NCBI RefSeq assembly: GCF_033436665.1
Contig: NZ_JAWQFO010000003.1
Coordinates: 62,001-126,000, forward strand
DNA: 64,000 nucleotides
Direction: 5' to 3'
Source of the DNA: JAWQFO01 sp033436665
GTDB taxonomy: Bacteria; Pseudomonadota; Alphaproteobacteria; Rhodobacterales; Rhodobacteraceae
Shown: positions 17,355 to 26,240 of the stretch, one piece after another
Numbering within the stretch: the stretch's first letter is position 1
Layout of the letters: each line of letters opens with the position of its first letter
The notes under the pieces: generated by a model
Database searches by the model: none
What the model was told of the DNA's origin: nothing
The model's input: only the letters and a program-made list of their open reading frames with translations
Made by a program: the position numbers and the translations under genes

Positions 17355-17482
17355 CACGGGGGTCCTCGTGTCGGGTGCACGATCAGTAGGCATCGCCGCC
17401 GCGCCGGTCAACGCGGGCCAAGCTTGCGAGCGCATCGAAAACCCGCTATCGCGCTTCGCGATCCCGAACGAAGGAATTCCGC

Positions 17483-18712
17483 ATGTCCGCGCCGAAGAAA
17501 GTAGTGCTCGCCTATTCCGGCGGTCTCGACACCTCGATCATCCTCAAGTGGCTGCAGACCGAGTACGGCTGCGAAGTGGTGACCTTCACCGCCGATCTCG
17601 GCCAGGGTGAGGAACTGGAACCGGCGCGCAAGAAGGCGGAACTGCTGGGCATCAAGCCCGAAAACATCTTCATCGAGGACGTGCGCGAGGAGTTCGTGCG
17701 CGATTTCGTTTTCCCGATGTTCCGCGCCAACGCGGTCTACGAAGGGCTCTACCTGCTGGGCACTTCGATCGCGCGCCCGCTCATCTCGAAACGGCTGGTG
17801 GAGATCGCGGCCGAGACTGGGGCCGATGCGGTGGCGCATGGCGCGACCGGGAAGGGCAATGACCAGGTTCGCTTCGAACTTGCGGCCTATGCGCTCAATC
17901 CCGACATCAAGGTGATCGCGCCGTGGCGGGTCTGGGACCTGACCAGCCGCACCCGGCTGATCGATTTCGCCGAGCAGAACCAGATCCCGATCGCCAAGGA
18001 CAAGCGCGGCGAGGCGCCGTTCAGCGTGGATGCGAACCTTCTGCACACCTCGTCCGAAGGCAAGGTGCTGGAGGACCCGGCCGAGGATGCGCCGGATTAC
18101 GTCTACCAGCGCACCACCGACCCGGAAAAAGCACCAGATACGCCGGAATATGTCGAGATCGGCTTCGAGAAGGGCGACGCGATCAGCATCAATGGCGAGG
18201 CGCTGTCCCCGGCCGCGCTGCTGACGAAGCTCAACGAACTGGGCGGCAAGCACGGCTGCGGCCGGCTCGACCTCGTCGAGGGGCGTTTCGTGGGCATGAA
18301 GTCACGCGGCATCTACGAGACCCCGGGCGGGACGCTGCTGCTCGAGGCGCATCGCGGGATCGAATCGATCACGCTCGACCGCGGCGCGATGCATCTCAAG
18401 GACGAGCTGATGCCGCGCTACGCCGAACTGATCTACAACGGGTTCTGGTACAGCCCCGAGCGCAAGATGCTGCAGGCCGCCATCGACGCGAGCCAGGAGC
18501 ATGTCACCGGCACGGTTCGGCTCAAGCTCTACAAGGGGCACGTGCGCACGGTCGGGCGCTGGTCCGACCATTCGCTTTATTCCGAAGCGCATGTCACCTT
18601 CGAAGAAGATGCCGGCGCCTACGACCAGAAGGACGCGGCAGGCTTCATCCAGCTCAACGCGCTGCGCCTCAAGCTTCTGGCCGCCCGCGACAAGCGTCTG
18701 TCGGGCAGGTAA
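17483..18712 (+). CDS. argG: Argininosuccinate synthase
   Basis: A 409-residue, full-length argininosuccinate synthase, which joins citrulline and aspartate using ATP in arginine synthesis. The ATP pyrophosphatase loop AYSGGLDTS is at residues 10-18. FTADLGQGEE, GTSIARPLI, AHGATGKGNDQVRFE and the C-terminal KLYKGHVRTVGR segment are all typical. The ATG follows AAGGAATTCCGC. It stands alone as a likely single-gene transcript; a hairpin follows the stop. Confidence 0.96.
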   Translation: MSAPKKVVLAYSGGLDTSIILKWLQTEYGCEVVTFTADLGQGEELEPARKKAELLGIKPENIFIEDVREEFVRDFVFPMFRANAVYEGLYLLGTSIARPLISKRLVEIAAETGADAVAHGATGKGNDQVRFELAAYALNPDIKVIAPWRVWDLTSRTRLIDFAEQNQIPIAKDKRGEAPFSVDANLLHTSSEGKVLEDPAEDAPDYVYQRTTDPEKAPDTPEYVEIGFEKGDAISINGEALSPAALLTKLNELGGKHGCGRLDLVEGRFVGMKSRGIYETPGGTLLLEAHRGIESITLDRGAMHLKDELMPRYAELIYNGFWYSPERKMLQAAIDASQEHVTGTVRLKLYKGHVRTVGRWSDHSLYSEAHVTFEEDAGAYDQKDAAGFIQLNALRLKLLAARDKRLSGR

Positions 18713-18715
18713 AAA

Positions 18716-18739
18716 CCCGGACCGGTGAACCGGTCCGGG
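18716..18739 (-). terminator. Intrinsic terminator for the DUF7282-like gene (also just after argG)
   Basis: A perfect 10-bp stem CCCGGACCGG/CCGGTCCGGG with a TGAA loop. The five bases before it are A, so on the - strand it is followed by TTTTT and forms a good intrinsic terminator for the leftward gene at 18783. On the + strand no T-run follows, so termination of argG here would be weaker. Confidence 0.8.
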
Positions 18740-18782
18740 CTGCGCATCCCTGTGTCATTGGGGATAACCGGTGGGATGCAGC

Positions 18783-19190
18783 TTACTTGGCGGTGACGAC
18801 CTGCATCACCAGGTTTCCGTCGGGCTTGATCGGCCCGTCCTCGGTCGCGCCGAGGGTGTATTCGAAGGCGCCGGTGGTCATGCCGCCCGCTTCCGAGTGG
18901 ATCATCAGCATCAGCATCTCGCCGGGCTGCACCTCTTCGGTGAGGATCGCCGCGACGTCCGTGTTCTCGCCACCGCGCAGCGGGGCATAGCCCACCACCG
19001 GGCCAGGCTTCATCTCGGCATCGGTGCGATGCACGACCAGCCAGCCGTTCTCGCCGGCCATGACCTTTTCGGCGCTCACGATGCCGTTCGACACGTCCTG
19101 GTCGCTTGCCATCACCATCGGTGCGTGGTTGTCGGCAAACGCCGCTCCGGCCACAAGCGCGAGAGCGGAAATTGTTGCTGCAATTTTCAT
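18783..19190 (-). CDS. Secreted DUF7282-like protein
   Basis: A 135-residue protein starting MKIAATISALALVAGAAFA, a clear Sec signal peptide, then DNHAP. The mature part matches my recollection of DUF7282: ASDQDVSNGIV, GENGWLVVHRTD, a central PGPVVGYAPLRGGENTDV, LTEEVQPGEMLMLMIHSEAG and a short GAFEY/GPIK tail. The function of this domain is not known to me; the His and Met residues could suggest metal contact, which is speculation. The ATG at 19190 was chosen because it begins the signal peptide; the longer frame adds 17 residues. Single gene, with its own terminator. Confidence 0.65.
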   Translation of the reverse strand: MKIAATISALALVAGAAFADNHAPMVMASDQDVSNGIVSAEKVMAGENGWLVVHRTDAEMKPGPVVGYAPLRGGENTDVAAILTEEVQPGEMLMLMIHSEAGGMTTGAFEYTLGATEDGPIKPDGNLVMQVVTAK

Positions 19191-19419
19191 CGGTTGGTCT
19201 CCCTTGGTTCCAATTACACGCGCAGTCACGTGGCCGATCACCGGGAAGTTTCAGCCGCCGCGAAACTTGAAGGTTGCTCGAATTCGGCCCACAGCACTAA
19301 CCCAAGGGAAAGCCTGACAATTTCGAGAAATACCCCTAAGGTTGCGGGCAAGACTTTCTTGGCCTCGGGTACACCATGTCTTGCGCGACCCTGGTCGAGG
19401 CGACACGAGGAGTGCCCAA

Positions 19420-19815
19420 GTGACGTTTCCGCTGCCGCTCGCAAAGCTTTTGCGTCTGCAATGGCTGTTCGCGGCTCTCGCCTTCGGCTTTCTCATCGCA
19501 AGCGGTCTCACCGCGTTAATCGCGGGTGCGCCGCTCAGCGCGGCGCCGGTTGCGGCATCGCTGGTGATGTTCACGCTCTACGCGACCAGCCTGAAGCTGC
19601 CGGGCATGGGCCGTGTCGGCTGGTACCGCCTCGCAATGATCCCGGCGATTGTCGTGTTCGGTGGCGGCGGGGTTATCGCCAATGTCGTTCAGAACGGGCT
19701 GGACGACTACGCCTCGGTTCCGGTGTTCGTCGTGGCCGTCGGCATCAATCTCTACGGGACGATCCTGAACATCATCGTGGCGCTCGGCCTCTACCGGACA
19801 GAAGACGTCGCATGA
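19420..19815 (+). CDS. Small integral membrane protein of unknown function
   Basis: A 131-residue hydrophobic protein with about four membrane segments (LFAALAFGFLIASGL; APVAASLVMFTLYA; YRLAMIPAIVVFGGGGVIA; VPVFVVAVGINLYGTIL). I do not recognise a family. The start is GTG at 19420, with GAGGAG seven bases before it. It ends TEDVA and is followed after 178 bases by the second amidohydrolase gene on the same strand; a hairpin lies in that gap. No catalytic motif is visible. Confidence 0.65.
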   Translation: MTFPLPLAKLLRLQWLFAALAFGFLIASGLTALIAGAPLSAAPVAASLVMFTLYATSLKLPGMGRVGWYRLAMIPAIVVFGGGGVIANVVQNGLDDYASVPVFVVAVGINLYGTILNIIVALGLYRTEDVA

Positions 19816-19877
19816 CCGTTGCCACTGGATTTACCGACGGGCGTTTATCAAGCCGCCGCGAAACAGTCGGGCCCGCC

Positions 19878-19915
19878 CCGACCGGAACGACCTTCCGCCG
19901 CCGAAGGCCGGTCGG
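19878..19915 (+). other. Extended hairpin between membrane-protein and amidohydrolase genes
   Basis: Outer arms CCGACCGG/CCGGTCGG (8 bp, perfect) enclose inner arms CCTTC/GAAGG with a seven-base loop and a one-sided AACGA bulge. No T-run follows, so it is not a standard terminator. It could be an RNA processing or attenuation element, or a chance feature of G+C-rich DNA. Confidence 0.35.
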
Positions 19916-19993
19916 AAGATACAGTCGAAGCCTTACGGCCACGAAAAGAAAATTCTGCAAATCCATCCCGTTCGACATCTGAAAGGAGTTGCC

Positions 19994-21313
19994 ATGCGCG
20001 CGCCCAGAACGTTTCTCGCCAGTATTTTCTGTCTTGCCCTCGCCTCGCCCGGCGTCGCGCAGGACGCCACGCTGATCACCGGCGCACGCATCTTCGACGG
20101 GGTCAGCGAAGATCTCATCGAAGGGCAGGACGTGCTGGTCGAGGACGGGCTGATCTCGGCCATCGGGGCCGATCTCGACGCGCCCGAGGGTGCCACCGTG
20201 CTCGACGCCGGCGGGCGCTTCCTGATGCCGGGCTTCGCCGATATGCATTCGCATCTGATGTTCCAGATGCCGTTCGGCCTCGCGTTCTCTTCCGACCGGG
20301 AATATTGGGCCTATGTGGCGTCGGTCACGGCTGAACAATACCTGATGCAAGGCTTCACGACCGTCCGCGACGTCGGCGGCAATTCCTTCTCGCTGAAGCT
20401 CGCCATCGACCAGGGCATCCTCGTCGGCCCGCGCGTCTACCCGTCGGGCCCGATGATCTCGCAGAGCTCGGGCCATTCGGACCACCGGACCGACGCCAAC
20501 GCGCCCGGATCGCTGGAGTTTGATCCCAGTGTGCCGATGAAGTACTTCCATGCCGCGATTGCCGACGGGCGTGAAGAGGTCCTGAGAACCGTGCGCGAGG
20601 TGCTGCGCCGCCGGGCCTCGCAGATCAAGATTTCCGTGGGCGGGGGTACCGGATCGTATGCCGACCCGCTTGACACCATGCAGTACACCGATGACGAGAT
20701 CCGCGCCGCCGTCGAGGCGGCGGAGGACTGGAACACCTACGTCACCGCCCATGTCTACAACTCCGACGGCATCATCCGCGCGCTCGAGAACGGCGTGAAA
20801 TCGATCGAGCACGGCAACCTGATGAGCGAGGAGGCGATGCGCCTGATGATGGAGAAGGACGCCTGGCTGTCGCCGCAGGTGATTGTCTATACCTTCCATC
20901 CGGCGGGTTACAACGATGAGCAGAAGGCCCGGCACGACGAAGCTTTCGACGGCATCGACCAGATGTTCACCATGGCCAAGGAATTGGGCTTCGAAAACAT
21001 CGTCTTCGGCACCGACGTCATCACCTCGCCTGCGATGCTCGCGCGGGCCAACGAAGAGTTCGTGCTGCGCACCGAGTGGTTCGACAATATCGAGATCCTG
21101 CGGCAGGCGACCTCGAAATCGGCCGAGCTTCTGGCGCTGTCCGGTCCGCGCAACCCCTACCCGGGCACGCTCGGGGTGATCGCGGAAGGTGCGCATGCCG
21201 ATATCCTGCTGATCGACGGCAACCCGCTCGAGGATATGTCGGTGATGACCGAATACGAGGAACGCTTCGACCTGATCATGAAGGGCGGAGAGATCTTCAA
21301 GAACGCGCTGTAA
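19994..21313 (+). CDS. Exported metal-dependent amidohydrolase (imidazolonepropionase-like), copy 2
   Basis: A 439-residue paralogue of the protein at 3016-4359. The N-terminus MRAPRTFLASIFCLALASPGVAQ is a Sec-type signal peptide. Metal ligands are all present: HSH after DM, Lys in QIKISVGG, His in VTAHVYN, His in SIEHGN, and Asp in FGTDVIT. Both copies share the closing DLIMKGG/DVIMKGG motif and the LSGPRNPYPG/LTGPRNPYQAG segment. GAAAGGAG lies at good spacing before the ATG. Relatives include periplasmic or secreted dipeptidases. Substrate not known; the copies differ enough to have separate ones. A hairpin follows the stop. Confidence 0.87.
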   Translation: MRAPRTFLASIFCLALASPGVAQDATLITGARIFDGVSEDLIEGQDVLVEDGLISAIGADLDAPEGATVLDAGGRFLMPGFADMHSHLMFQMPFGLAFSSDREYWAYVASVTAEQYLMQGFTTVRDVGGNSFSLKLAIDQGILVGPRVYPSGPMISQSSGHSDHRTDANAPGSLEFDPSVPMKYFHAAIADGREEVLRTVREVLRRRASQIKISVGGGTGSYADPLDTMQYTDDEIRAAVEAAEDWNTYVTAHVYNSDGIIRALENGVKSIEHGNLMSEEAMRLMMEKDAWLSPQVIVYTFHPAGYNDEQKARHDEAFDGIDQMFTMAKELGFENIVFGTDVITSPAMLARANEEFVLRTEWFDNIEILRQATSKSAELLALSGPRNPYPGTLGVIAEGAHADILLIDGNPLEDMSVMTEYEERFDLIMKGGEIFKNAL

Positions 21314-21330
21314 CGCGCCGCAGCGTCGAT

Positions 21331-21352
21331 GGCGGCCCGACCCCGGGCCGCC
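21331..21352. terminator. Hairpin between convergent genes
   Basis: A perfect 8-bp stem GGCGGCCC/GGGCCGCC with a six-base loop lies 18 bases after the amidohydrolase stop and before the convergent sulfotransferase-like gene. No T-run, so it may end transcription weakly or protect mRNA ends. Confidence 0.45.
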
Positions 21353-21421
21353 TGCAACCCACCTTCGCCATTGGAGCGACTTGATCCGGAGACACGGCGC
21401 AACCGCCTCGCCGTGGAGGTG

Positions 21422-22120
21422 TCAGTGCAGGCGCCGGTTCCATAGCGCCTCGTAATACGGCAGCGCCTCGGCCGACAGCTCCGCCTCGCGTCCCGACAGG
21501 TCGGGCAGCGGACCCTCGGCCCCCGCAAACCCTGTGCTCTGGTGGACCGCGCCGTACCAATGTGCCGCCCAGACACCGTCGGCGCTGCGCGTACCCGCCG
21601 GCCAGCACAGCATCGCGGCATCAAAGCGCAGCCCGATCCGATCGCAGAGCAACCGGAGCATGGCCTCGGGGTCGGCGCGGATGTCGTCACTGTCCACGAC
21701 GATCCCGCCCAGCCGGTCAAATAGCGCGGTCTGCTGTTCGAAGCCGATATCGCGAAGATCCGGCGCCTCGCGCTTGGCCGCGTAGCTTGCAATCACCCGC
21801 GCCGGGTGGCGGATCAGGTGGACATTGACGCAGCCCTCGGCCCAGCCCAGCGGAAAGCCGTCGAGCATGTGATGCGCCATGTGCTTCATGTAGAGGTGCG
21901 GACGGTCGGCGAGTTCGACGCCGCAGACCTCGGCCACGCTCCGCGCGTCGGTCTCGTGGACGGCAAGGATCTCGTCGCGCATCGGGTGGTCGAGCCCGGT
22001 CTCGATGAGGTAAGCGCCGTAGAACGGCTCGTCCATGACGTGGAAATCGTCGCGCGCGCCAAAACTGTACATCATCGCCGTCGAGAGGTTCCGGGGTCCC
22101 GACCACATTGCAATCCGCAT
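21422..22120 (-). CDS. Sulfotransferase-like protein
   Basis: A 232-residue protein with features of PAPS-dependent sulfotransferases. The N-terminal MWSGPRNLSTAMMYSF looks like the 5'-phosphosulfate loop, and VHLIRHPARVIASYAAKR resembles the 3'-phosphate-binding region. It is smaller than most sulfotransferases, and no acceptor can be named. Similar proteins are sometimes labelled branched-chain aminotransferase-like, but no PLP site is visible here. It seems to be a single gene; the 192 bases to msrA hold its promoter, which I could not assign. Confidence 0.7.
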   Translation of the reverse strand: MRIAMWSGPRNLSTAMMYSFGARDDFHVMDEPFYGAYLIETGLDHPMRDEILAVHETDARSVAEVCGVELADRPHLYMKHMAHHMLDGFPLGWAEGCVNVHLIRHPARVIASYAAKREAPDLRDIGFEQQTALFDRLGGIVVDSDDIRADPEAMLRLLCDRIGLRFDAAMLCWPAGTRSADGVWAAHWYGAVHQSTGFAGAEGPLPDLSGREAELSAEALPYYEALWNRRLH

Positions 22121-22312
22121 TCCGTCCCGCCCTCATTCCGACGCCCGCTGTAACATTCCGCGCCCTGTCCCGGCCCGGTCTGTTTCAGCGCACGCTAGGA
22201 ACGCCGCCCGGCAAAGCCAAGAGGTAAACCGCGCTCACACGCCCGTGTTTTCACCGCAGCGTGAATTGAGGCGCACCCGGCCTCGCCTAGACTGGGTCCA
22301 GAGGAGATGCAC

Positions 22313-22978
22313 ATGCCGAGACATCATCACACCCTGCGCACCTGCGCCCTTGCCGCGGCCATCGCACTTGGCCTGATCGCGCAGAGCCGCGGCGCCCATG
22401 CGGCCGAAACCGAAACCCTGACCGTCGCCGGAGGGTGTTTCTGGTGCGTGGAGGCCGACTTCGAGAAGGTGAAAGGCGTCAAGGGGGCGGTGTCGGGCTT
22501 TACCGGCGGAACCACGGCGAACCCGACCTACAAGCAGGTGACCGGTGGCAGCACCGGGCATTACGAGGCGGTGCAGATCCGGTTCGATCCGTCGGTGGTC
22601 AGCCGCGAGCAGCTTTTGCACATGTTCTTCCGGTCGATCGACCCCACCGACGCGGGCGGGCAGTTCTGCGATCGCGGCGACAGCTACCGCACGGCGGTCT
22701 TCGCCGACGGCGCGGCGCAGAAACAGGCCGCGCAGGCCGCGAAATCCCAGGCCCAGCAGGCGCTCGGCCAGACGGTGGTGACCCCGGTGCTCGATGCCGG
22801 GCGGTTCTACCCCGCCGACGCCTACCACCAGGACTACTACAAGGGCGACAAGCTGATCCTCACGCGGTTCGGCCCGAAACGCCAGGCCAGCGCTTACAAG
22901 GCCTATCGCGAAGCCTGCGGACGCGACACACGCGTCCGCCAGCTTTGGGGCAGCGCGGCGCCCTTCGTCGGAAGCTAA
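22313..22978 (+). CDS. msrA: Peptide methionine sulfoxide reductase A, exported
   Basis: A 221-residue MsrA, which reduces methionine-S-sulfoxide in proteins. The catalytic motif is GGCFWC (Cys42, Cys45), with TGGTTANPTYKQV and GHYEAVQIRFD typical of the family. It has an N-terminal hydrophobic signal (LAAAIALGLIAQSRGAHA), so it is probably periplasmic. GAGGAG six bases before the ATG at 22313 decides the start over an ATG two codons earlier. Its stop overlaps the convergent sugar-kinase gene by four bases. Confidence 0.92.
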   Translation: MPRHHHTLRTCALAAAIALGLIAQSRGAHAAETETLTVAGGCFWCVEADFEKVKGVKGAVSGFTGGTTANPTYKQVTGGSTGHYEAVQIRFDPSVVSREQLLHMFFRSIDPTDAGGQFCDRGDSYRTAVFADGAAQKQAAQAAKSQAQQALGQTVVTPVLDAGRFYPADAYHQDYYKGDKLILTRFGPKRQASAYKAYREACGRDTRVRQLWGSAAPFVGS

Positions 22979-23853
22979 CGCCCGAAGACGTGGTCCTCGA
23001 TCTCCTTGAGGTCGGGGATGACGTCGGCGGTGCCGTGGCGCGTCACCATCAGCGCCGCCGCCCGCATCGCCTGGCTGACCGCCTGCGCCATCGGCATCCC
23101 CCGGTCGAGACAGGCGACGAGATACCCGGTGAAGGTGTCCCCCGCGCCGGTGGTGTCGACCGCCTCCACCTTCAGCGCCTCAAAGCTGCGACCCGCCCGA
23201 TCTTCCTGCGAGATCCACAAGCAACCTTCGGCGCCGCGCGTCACCACGATGTCCGAAACCGGCAGATCCGCCAGGTTGGAGCCTGTTTCGCGCTGCAACT
23301 GCTCGGCCTCCACCGCGTTCAGGACAAGCAGATCGAGCAAATCCATAACCGCGCGCACCGAGGCCGCCTCGAAGGGTGCCGCCGCATAGGCCACGCGCAT
23401 CCCCTTGGCGCGCGCCGCCTCGGCCGCCTCGCGCTGCATGCTGGTCTCGTTCTGAAAGATCAGCGTGTCCCCCGGTCCCGCCTCGCTCAGCGCGGCCTCG
23501 ACCATCTCAGCCGTGACCTCGCGATTGGCGCCGGGAAAGATGACGATGGTGTTCTCGGCCTCGGGATCGAGGTAGATCACCGCGTGGCCCGTGGCCGCTT
23601 CGGTTTCCGCGATGTGCCGCGTGTCGACGCCGTACTCCAGCAGACGCTCCACCGCCCACCGCCCGTCTTTTCCCACGCCTCCGATATGCACGACCCGCGC
23701 CCCCGCCCGGGCCGTCGCGACCGACATGTTCGCGCCCTTGCCCCCCAGCCCGCGGGTCAGCTTGGCCGCACTCAGCGTCTCGCCTGGACCCGGCAGATGC
23801 GGCACGTGGTAGACGAAGTCCGCGTTGATCGAGCCGAGGTTGAAGACCGTCAC
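22975..23853 (-). CDS. PfkB-family sugar kinase, ribokinase-like
   Basis: A 292-residue PfkB-family kinase. Both signatures are present: GGKGANMSVATARAG near the N-terminus and DTTGAGDTFTGYLV with the catalytic Asp near the C-terminus. It is closest in feel to ribokinase, but the sugar is not certain. It starts with GTG at 23853, overlapping the maeB stop by four bases (GTGA), so it is translationally coupled to maeB. That pairing with malic enzyme has no obvious pathway meaning. No transporter or ribose-binding gene is nearby. Confidence 0.85.
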   Translation of the reverse strand: MTVFNLGSINADFVYHVPHLPGPGETLSAAKLTRGLGGKGANMSVATARAGARVVHIGGVGKDGRWAVERLLEYGVDTRHIAETEAATGHAVIYLDPEAENTIVIFPGANREVTAEMVEAALSEAGPGDTLIFQNETSMQREAAEAARAKGMRVAYAAAPFEAASVRAVMDLLDLLVLNAVEAEQLQRETGSNLADLPVSDIVVTRGAEGCLWISQEDRAGRSFEALKVEAVDTTGAGDTFTGYLVACLDRGMPMAQAVSQAMRAAALMVTRHGTADVIPDLKEIEDHVFGR

Positions 23854-26108
23854 CGTCCCACCCCGCTCGCCGCGAGCACCGCCATGTTCATGATGTCGTT
23901 CGCGGTCGAGGTCGAGGAACAAATCTGGATCGCCCCGTCGACCCCGGCAAGGATCGGCCCGATCACGGTCGCACCCGCCATTTCCTGCATCAGCTTGACC
24001 GAGATGCTGGCCGAATGCCGCGCCGGCACGACAAGGATGTTCGCCGGTCCGGTCAGGCGCGAGAACGGGTATTGCGCCTGGCTGCGGGCGTTGAGCGCGA
24101 CATCCACCGTCATTTCGCCCTCGTATTCGAAACTCACGCCGCGCTGGTCGAGCACGCGCGGTGCCTCGAGCATCTTGGTGGCGCGTTCCGACACCGGGTA
24201 GCCGAAGGTCGAGAAGCTGACGAAGGCCACGCGCGGCTCGAGCCCCATGTTGCGCGCCACCGTCGCCGCACGCTCGGCGATATTGGCAAGATCCTCCTCG
24301 TCGGGCCATTCGTGCACCAGCGTATCGGCGATGAACACAATGCGCCCCTTGTGCACCAGCGCGGTGATCCCGGCCGCAGCACTGGAAACATCGGCGTTAT
24401 AGACGTGGTTGATCCGCTCAAGGATATGCGCCGACTTGCGCGTCGCACCGGTGACGAGGCCATCGCCATGCCCGTGCGCCAGCATCAAGGCCGAGAACAC
24501 GTGCCGGTCGCGGGCGGCAAGGCGATGCACGTCCTGCGCGTCGAATCCCTTGCGCTGCAGGCGGTCGTAAAGAAACGCCTTGTAGGTCTCGAGATGCATC
24601 GTCTTGGCGGCGTTCACGACCTCGATCTCGCGCACCGCGTCCTCGAGCCCCGCCTCCTTGAGCTTGGCGCGCACGTCGTCGTCGCGGCCCACGACCAGCG
24701 CCTTGCCGAAGCCCGAGCGCTGGTAGGTCACCGCCGCGCGCAGCACCCGCGGATCGTCGCCCTCGGCAAAGATCATCCGGGTCTGGTTCGCCCGCGCCCG
24801 CGCTGTGATGCCGCGCAGGATGCTTGCCGTCGGGTCCATGCGCGATTTCAGCGACAGCTCATAGGCGTCCATGTCGATGATCGGCCGCCGCGCGGCGCCC
24901 GTGTCCATGCCGGCCTTGGCCACGGCGGGCGGAACGCGGTGGATCAGGCGCGGATCGAAGGGCGTCGGGATGATGTAATCGCGCCCGAAGCTGAGGTTCT
25001 TGCCATAGGCCAGCGCCACCTCGTCCGGCACGTCCTCGCGCGCCAGAAGCGCCAGCGCATGGGCGCAGGCGATCTTCATCTCGTCGTTGATGGCGCGCGC
25101 GTGGATGTCCAGCGCACCGCGGAAGAGATAGGGAAAGCCCAGCACGTTGTTGACCTGATTGGGATAGTCGCTGCGCCCGGTCGCCACGATCGCGTCTGCC
25201 CGCACCGCGCGCGCCTCTTCCGGCGTGATCTCGGGGTTGGGGTTGGCCATCGCGAAGATCACCGGGTCGTCGGCCATGCTTGCGACCATGTCCTGCGTGA
25301 CCGCGCCCTTGACCGAGACCCCGAGGAACACATCGGCCCCCTTCATCGCCTCTTCTAGCGTGCGCAGCTCGGTCTTGACTGCGTGCGCCGATTTCCACTG
25401 GTTCATGCCCTCGGTGCGGCCCTGGTAGATCACGCCCTTGGTGTCGCACATGATGCAGTTCTCGTGCCGCGCCCCCATCGACTTCAGCAGTTCGAGACAG
25501 GCGATCCCCGCCGCCCCGGCCCCGTTGAGCACGATGCGCACGTCCTCGATCTTCTTGCCCGAGATGTGCAGCGCGTTGATCAGCCCGGCCGCACAGATCA
25601 CCGCCGTGCCGTGCTGGTCGTCGTGAAAGACCGGGATGTCCATCTCTTCCTTGAGCCGCTGCTCGATGATGAAACATTCCGGCGCCTTGATGTCCTCGAG
25701 GTTGATGCCCCCGAAAGTCGGCCCCATCAGCTTGACCGCGTTCACGAAGGCATCGGTGTCCTCGGTGTCGAGTTCGAGGTCGATCGAATTGACGTCGGCG
25801 AAGCGCTTGAAGAGCACCGCCTTGCCCTCCATCACCGGTTTCGAGGCCAGCGCGCCGAGGTTGCCGAGTCCCAGAACCGCCGTCCCGTTCGAGATCACCG
25901 CGACGAGGTTGCCCTTGTTGGTATAGTCGTAGGCGGTTTCGGGCCGGTCCGAGATCGCCTCGCAGGGCACCGCGACACCGGGGCTGTAGGCCAGGCTCAG
26001 GTCACGCTGCGTGGTCATCGGGACCGTCGCCGAGATCTCGAATTTTCCCGGTGCCGGTTCGAGATGGAAGGCCAGCGCCTCTTCGTCGGTGATGCGGTTC
26101 TTGGACAC
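23850..26108 (-). CDS. maeB: NADP-dependent malic enzyme with phosphotransacetylase-like domain
   Basis: A 752-residue MaeB-type malic enzyme that decarboxylates malate to pyruvate with NADP+. Residues 1-430 hold the malic enzyme domains (LAYSPGVAVP, VISNGTAVLGLGNLGAL, VFHDDQHGTA, LNGAGAAGIACLELL); the C-terminal ~320 residues are the phosphotransacetylase-like domain, regulatory rather than catalytic in known MaeB proteins. The GTG at 26108 has GGAGG seven bases upstream and starts VSKNRITDEE; I prefer it to the longer frame. It is divergent from mutS with 132 bases between. Confidence 0.93.
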   Translation of the reverse strand: MSKNRITDEEALAFHLEPAPGKFEISATVPMTTQRDLSLAYSPGVAVPCEAISDRPETAYDYTNKGNLVAVISNGTAVLGLGNLGALASKPVMEGKAVLFKRFADVNSIDLELDTEDTDAFVNAVKLMGPTFGGINLEDIKAPECFIIEQRLKEEMDIPVFHDDQHGTAVICAAGLINALHISGKKIEDVRIVLNGAGAAGIACLELLKSMGARHENCIMCDTKGVIYQGRTEGMNQWKSAHAVKTELRTLEEAMKGADVFLGVSVKGAVTQDMVASMADDPVIFAMANPNPEITPEEARAVRADAIVATGRSDYPNQVNNVLGFPYLFRGALDIHARAINDEMKIACAHALALLAREDVPDEVALAYGKNLSFGRDYIIPTPFDPRLIHRVPPAVAKAGMDTGAARRPIIDMDAYELSLKSRMDPTASILRGITARARANQTRMIFAEGDDPRVLRAAVTYQRSGFGKALVVGRDDDVRAKLKEAGLEDAVREIEVVNAAKTMHLETYKAFLYDRLQRKGFDAQDVHRLAARDRHVFSALMLAHGHGDGLVTGATRKSAHILERINHVYNADVSSAAAGITALVHKGRIVFIADTLVHEWPDEEDLANIAERAATVARNMGLEPRVAFVSFSTFGYPVSERATKMLEAPRVLDQRGVSFEYEGEMTVDVALNARSQAQYPFSRLTGPANILVVPARHSASISVKLMQEMAGATVIGPILAGVDGAIQICSSTSTANDIMNMAVLAASGVGR

Positions 26109-26240
26109 TGGCGAGCCTCCCCCTTGGCAGCGTACCGGCTGTTCTAGCGGCATTGCAGACCTGCCTCAATGGGCCAGAATTGGCGCTTTCGCCGCCGGTC
26201 CCGGATTTGTAAGGTCCGCCGAAACCGCCGGGGGGCCAGC

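Noticed and set aside
19812..19982. A 56-residue frame after the small membrane protein (start ATG overlapping its stop)
   Set aside because: Basic, low-complexity peptide with no similarity to anything I know; it includes the hairpin at 19878, so the stretch is more likely a leader.
22435..24201. A 588-residue + strand frame over msrA, the sugar kinase and maeB end
   Set aside because: It runs out of frame through msrA and antisense to two other confident genes.
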